Below are positions 59,874 to 64,000 of a stretch of DNA of 64,000 nucleotides, piece after piece. The stretch spans positions 60,776,987 to 60,840,986 of the forward strand of contig OU744726.1 of NCBI GenBank assembly GCA_916613615.1, given 5' to 3'. Within the stretch, counting starts at the first letter, position 1, and the number at the start of each line of letters is the position of its first letter. A program made the position numbers and the translations under genes. The notes beneath the pieces are model-generated. The model did no database searches, was not told where the DNA came from, and worked only from the letters and a program-made list of their open reading frames with translations. Source of the stretch: Steromphala cineraria. Lineage: Eukaryota > Mollusca > Gastropoda > Trochida > Trochidae.

Positions 59874-60157
59874 AACAACTGACAGTCTAAGTAAACCTAG
59901 CCTCACTATTATCCGTTACACTGCTATACTGAGTCTAGAAAGGTCTGGTTGAGGGTCGCGTCAGCCGACCTTTCTGCGACCTATGACCCTCCAACGTTAT
60001 ACGTGCGAAGGCACACTATTGTGGCTTGGTAAGATCAGTTCTGATTGGTCAACTTGGTCACGTGGGCTGACGCGACTCTCAACCAAGCCTTTCTAGACTC
60101 AGTATAGCAGTGTAACGGATAATAGTGAGGCTAGGTTTACTAAGACTGAACAACTGA
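59874..60157. mobile_element. Mutator-like MITE, 266 bp with ~89-bp inverted repeats and 9-bp target duplication
   Basis: AACAACTGA at 59,874-59,882 is repeated directly at 60,149-60,157. Between them the element begins CAGTCTAAGTAAACCTAGCC and ends with its inverse. The arms 59,883-59,971 and 60,060-60,148 match apart from about five bases, leaving a centre of about 88 bp. A 9-bp target duplication together with long terminal repeats is the signature of Mutator-like (MULE) elements. No ORF is present. Confidence 0.85.
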
Positions 60158-62711
60158 AAACAATATTAACATATTATTCAGACTCAATTAGTTTTGCCTG
60201 CAAATCATAAAATAGTTTATGGTATTGTAGTTTTGAGTCAATACAGTCACAGTATTCATAAACTAATGCAGTATTGTATAAAATAAAAAAAAACTGATGC
60301 ATGTGTGATAAAAAGAGCAAACGCAAGTTCCCTAATGTGTTAACAAAAAGCTTTTGTGGTGGTAATCTTTTTCATTCAGTCTGGAGGACTTCCTTATAAG
60401 CCAACTACAAAAGACTCCCAGTGTTTGGTAACAATCAGGCAGGAAACATTAAAGACTACAAACACAAGCCATAGTGTATAGACAAGACAATGTTTAAACC
60501 AGATATAAAATGAAAGTCTTGAGGAAAGGAGAAGAGGATGTTTATCCATCACAGTCATATATATTACAATTATTTATTTTTTGTCCTGTGAAGTGCGCAT
60601 TGTATTTCATGTCTATATATGTTAATCATGGTTAATTTATTTTGTGTATTAATAAGTAAATGTCAGATCATTTTACAGTTTCAAATATATATTTTATGGA
60701 AAACAAATTACAAGAAATATTAAAAATAGGTATACATGTATGTTGAGCTGATTAAATTGACGTTTGTTTTATAATAAAGACTTCATATGTCCATTGATCT
60801 GCATGATTTTAAAATAGCGTTCAAAGTAATGAAAAGAGTATGAACTTGACGATTATAATTTTATGTGACATAATTTTCTTTTCTACAAGCTATCTTTAAT
60901 TACTTGGTATTAAAATGAAGCATATATGTCTTTATAATAAAAATATTTCATGCATTCCTTACCTTGTCCTCTTTTCAGAATTATATGATGTCGGAAAGTT
61001 GATAGCTACAATGATTACAAGTAAAATAATGAGAACATAAATGATTGCTGGATGTAGCCTCTTTCTGTTACTACTAAGTCTTAAACCTTTTGCAAATGAT
61101 CCCAAGCTTTAATTCTATTCCATCTTCATACATAAAGGCATATGACAATACCAATTACATTGTTCAGCGGGGAGCACAACAGGAAGCAGCTTTTATTTGA
61201 AGAGGCATTCTGGGAGGCTATGTCAATTCTTACAGCTTCAACTGTCATGTCAAGTTCTCAAGATCAGCTAGCATTTAGAGTTACTGACGGAACGGACACA
61301 TTTTTTGTCAAGTTCGGTGGGAATCGAATTACTGGAAATAAAATAAAAAACATCAGGAACTTCTTTGACGACCTTCAACTATACTGTTCTAAAAAAGGAG
61401 GGAATAATGTATTTTCAAGGTGTACGAACTTAAGGTTACTTTGGAGCGGAATACAATGGACAGTATTGATGTTTATTAAGTTGCTGCTGTTTTATATAGC
61501 CAATTTAATGAATATGGGCGCTTCTAATATGAGTCTGAGTTAATGCGTTCTACTAAATACTGCAATCAGTACCAAAGCATTCATGAACCTTTTTTGTAGG
61601 AACAATATTTAAAACCCATTGACTGAAATACCTTCATAATCTGAACTGTATTTTAGGAAACTTGAGTAGCAATATCGCAGTTGAAGTAATTATCATTGCC
61701 ATGATGCGACGGTGATTTCTTCTAACTTTGAATCATGATTATTTGTGAATCCATGTTTGATAACCAAAGGCTCATTGGTTAATTATACATATAAGATATA
61801 AAGCGCAGTACAATCTTGAATCCTTTCAATCCCGATGGAAATCTGGGAAACTACAGATGCTTTCCAGCCTACAAAAGAGAAAACAATTGAACTTTTTAGT
61901 TGTTTATTTCTGTTTTCATTCCCATATATTCTGCAAGTCATTAATGATTCCCATAAAAGCCATATTGACGATAACAAGATAAAGTAGATGGAATGAATAA
62001 TTGACAAGGAAACAATTTCTTCATGGTAATTTTAGCACAGACGGAGATGTTTTCGATTGCAATAATTTGAAAGTCGATTTTCCTATTTCCATGAACACCA
62101 CAGGGTAAAACTCAATTATGTATCACCAAAAGAAATTCAAAACTTATATTTTCATTGCGTGCATTGTAAAACATTTTTGTAAAGGAGTGTCAAATTTGAC
62201 TTGATAATAAATACATCTAGTTTGTATTAGTATAGCAAAATCATATGTCCAAACCACTAAAGTAAACGAGGTTTTTATGAGTGGCAAATGACAACATGTT
62301 AAATTTATGTCACAACACATCTCTTTATGTCACATCTATAAATAAAAAATGTCAGATTCGGCCATTATGAATATATGATGAATATGATAGGATTTGTTGA
62401 CTGATAATGATTTGGGGAAGGTTTTGACTTACATTGTAAAATATATTTATCGAAAATTTGGCTTTTAGTTGGTTTAAAGAAAAAAGATTGTTTCGAATAA
62501 AACTACATTTTGTTTTTTCGGTTGCCTGAGAATGAACACATCTACATTCATCTTGTTGACAGGACAATAATGGCACAATGAAGATGTGTTCAAATTCTTA
62601 TCAACCTTTATCGCTAGATAAAAATGATAAAAGCCATATCTTCCCGCATTAGTATTTATTGAGCATCTTACTACATTGGTTTTTTAAAAACGCTTTACAT
62701 TTCAACACTCA
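60158..62711. other. Non-coding DNA with faint copies of the duplicated unit
   Basis: 60,375-60,430 ('cagtctggaggacttcctta') loosely matches 18,418-18,470. 61,185-61,320 matches the exon-like block of units 1 and 2. The remainder shows nothing. Confidence 0.45.
61142..61543 (+). other. Exon-like ORF of unknown nature, third and most diverged copy
   Basis: A 133-codon open stretch. Residues around 'SILTASTVMSSSQDQLAFRV' correspond to 'SSLAASTVMSSSQEQLADRV' at 9,808. Here the flanking residues ('LLFEEAFWEAM', 'TDTFFVKFGGNR') read more like a folded protein than in the other two copies, and a possible acceptor (acattgttcag) precedes 61,173. Some differences from unit 1 in the shared phrase are silent. 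I recognise no domain. It may be the least decayed copy of a lost exon. Confidence 0.3.
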
Positions 62712-63585
62712 AATGAAGCCCCAGAAGTGTTTAACTCTTTGACAAATGCTTTCATCATAAAGGTTTACTTAGTACTGAGCTTCATGTTTTGTATATATAT
62801 TCTAAAATCGTGTATTACAGCACGATGATCACAAAGAGAAACATTTCTTTTTCCAATGCCGTAGTGATATTTAGTGTTTTAGATTTAACTTAGTAGTAAG
62901 CTTCGTGTTTTGCATTATACATTCTAAAAGATCAACTATAACTGTACGAAACAATGAGAAAGATTTCCTTTTGCCGATGTCGAACTTTTATTCAGGGTAT
63001 CATCCACATCTGATTTGTTTTTTTCAAAGCTTAAATCAAATTTCTATGTTAGTTTGGCTTTCTAAAGCTCCTGATCGAATATATCACTTTTTTAAAACAC
63101 ACTGACTGTTATAGCAATATGTCTTGTGATGTGTTACCTTCAATGTATTGTTGCATCACAAAATATATCAGTCAAAAAACTATTTGTTCATCACTAAAGT
63201 TAATAAACATAAATTTAAGTCACACTACATGTTTTCATTTTGTTTACCTTACCCTAAGTCTTAACACAGCTTTGTCATTAGAAGATATTGTAGGACAGGG
63301 GCATTTTATACCAATGGCCGTCATCTTTAGTAAAAAGACCAGGTTGGACATTATTTTCAAGCAATAAGGCTGCCACTGCAATGTGTTGTTAACGGATTAT
63401 CAGTGATGAATTCAAAAGGCAAAATATGATTATTAGTAAGTTGCAAACCGTCACAAATGAATATGGTTGATATCATTGTCTACAACATAATATAGAATAG
63501 TTTTCAATGTTGAAGAGTCATTTGTCATATCTAATGAATATATATTTCGTCGATTTAGTGGCAGTTCCCTGTTGATACAACCATC
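62712..63585. repeat. Right copy of the block found at both window ends
   Basis: Collinear with 1-833 (anchors under that entry). At 63,585 the match jumps from about 830 to about 2,512 of the left copy: this copy lacks about 1.68 kb, and the junction shares CCAT with both sides. Confidence 0.8.
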
Positions 63586-63816
63586 CATTTGAATTTGTTT
63601 AGCAAATGACAACACTTCTGGCATGGAAAGGGTTGTTCATATCCATTGCCTTTGCCATGATTCAGTAGCCAAAATGATATCTTTAGAACAGCGTCGCTGA
63701 TTGAACAACTGACTTTGATTGTCCTAACTTAGAGATCTCTCATTGGACCCTACAAATTCGACAAATAAGAACAGAGGCTCGATCAATATTTCATGACTTG
63801 ATCTTCCTCCTTGGGG
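63586..63816. mobile_element. Hairpin-TIR MITE, left third missing
   Basis: From 'catttgaatttgtttagcaa' to the right terminal repeat 'gaggctcgatcaatatttca' and 'tgacttgatc'. It is the orthologous position of the 2,389-2,763 copy within the large duplication and not an independent insertion. Confidence 0.8.
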
Positions 63817-64000
63817 AATTTGCATTAATATCACATTTCGAGCAATTGCTCAATTTGTAGCAATTATATCCAAGATCTGCACAGTTACTAAGCCTGAAGC
63901 TACAACTGTCATCTAATAGTAATATCTAGTATTAACAAGACCAGATTGAAGCCCATATTCATCGTTTAAAGTCTTTTTCACCCTATAATGTACGCTTAGA
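63817..64000. repeat. Continuation of the large duplication to the window end
   Basis: Matches 2,757-2,915 ('tatcacatttcgagcaa', 'agaccagattgaagcccata', 'ctttttcaccctataatgta'). Confidence 0.8.

Overview
The window is AT-rich eukaryotic DNA in which transposable elements and their decay products, rather than host genes, make up nearly everything recognisable. Several repeats look like ones common in molluscan genomes: the element near 16.0-16.6 kb ending in a 'GGGCCTTACAGGCC' hairpin, tRNA-derived SINEs with a 'CCTTGGGCAAGGCACTT' body, and a short 'gtgagtgaggt...ttttacgctgc' piece near 38.16 kb that recalls gastropod repeats. My best guess is a mollusc, possibly a vetigastropod-like gastropod; this is inference from repeat style, not from a marker gene.

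The clearest object is a structurally complete piggyBac transposon at 49,160-52,807, flanked by TTAA duplications. It carries two convergent genes. On the minus strand is an intact piggyBac transposase (about 602 aa if its short first exon is used). On the plus strand is a four-exon gene for a 131-aa protein I do not recognise; all its introns are GT-AG and it has its own AATAAA signal. A palindrome plus 'TATGCAYRAA' motif occurs three times: once just upstream of the passenger start, once inside the transposase intron, and once at the right terminus. A piggyBac element with a spliced passenger gene is the best candidate here for an undescribed system.

Layout. 1-833 is a block that recurs at about 62,712-63,585, so the window begins and ends in copies of the same sequence. 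3,553-12,655 and 13,530-19,430 are two copies of one unit of about 5.8 kb, with a shorter and older copy at 880-2,100 and faint copies near 20.2 kb and 60.4-61.3 kb. Copy 1 was later hit by a 5'-truncated L1-clade LINE (6,696-9,613; 18-bp target duplication). That LINE was then hit by a TTAA-flanked Kolobok/T2-like MITE (7,800-8,156), giving a clear insertion order. Copy 2 instead carries a molluscan-type repeat at about 15,976-16,600 and a hairpin insertion at about 17,727-18,160. 20.8-21.9 kb holds a SINE and a Rex1/CR1-like LINE fragment between 76-bp direct repeats. 22-31 kb is mostly featureless apart from MITEs, fold-backs and a recent 430-bp tandem duplication. 31,499-34,919 is a candidate 3.4-kb DNA transposon with 17-bp inverted ends and no recognisable transposase. 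38-49 kb holds diverged direct duplications, a dead Tc1-like transposase, a SINE and minisatellites. 53-64 kb holds more MITEs, including one with a 9-bp target duplication and terminal repeats of about 89 bp (Mutator-like).

I find no convincing host protein-coding gene. One Cys-rich exon-like segment (22,334-22,455, minus) and a thrice-repeated exon-like ORF are reported at low confidence. Coordinates of decayed repeats are by eye and may be off by several bases.
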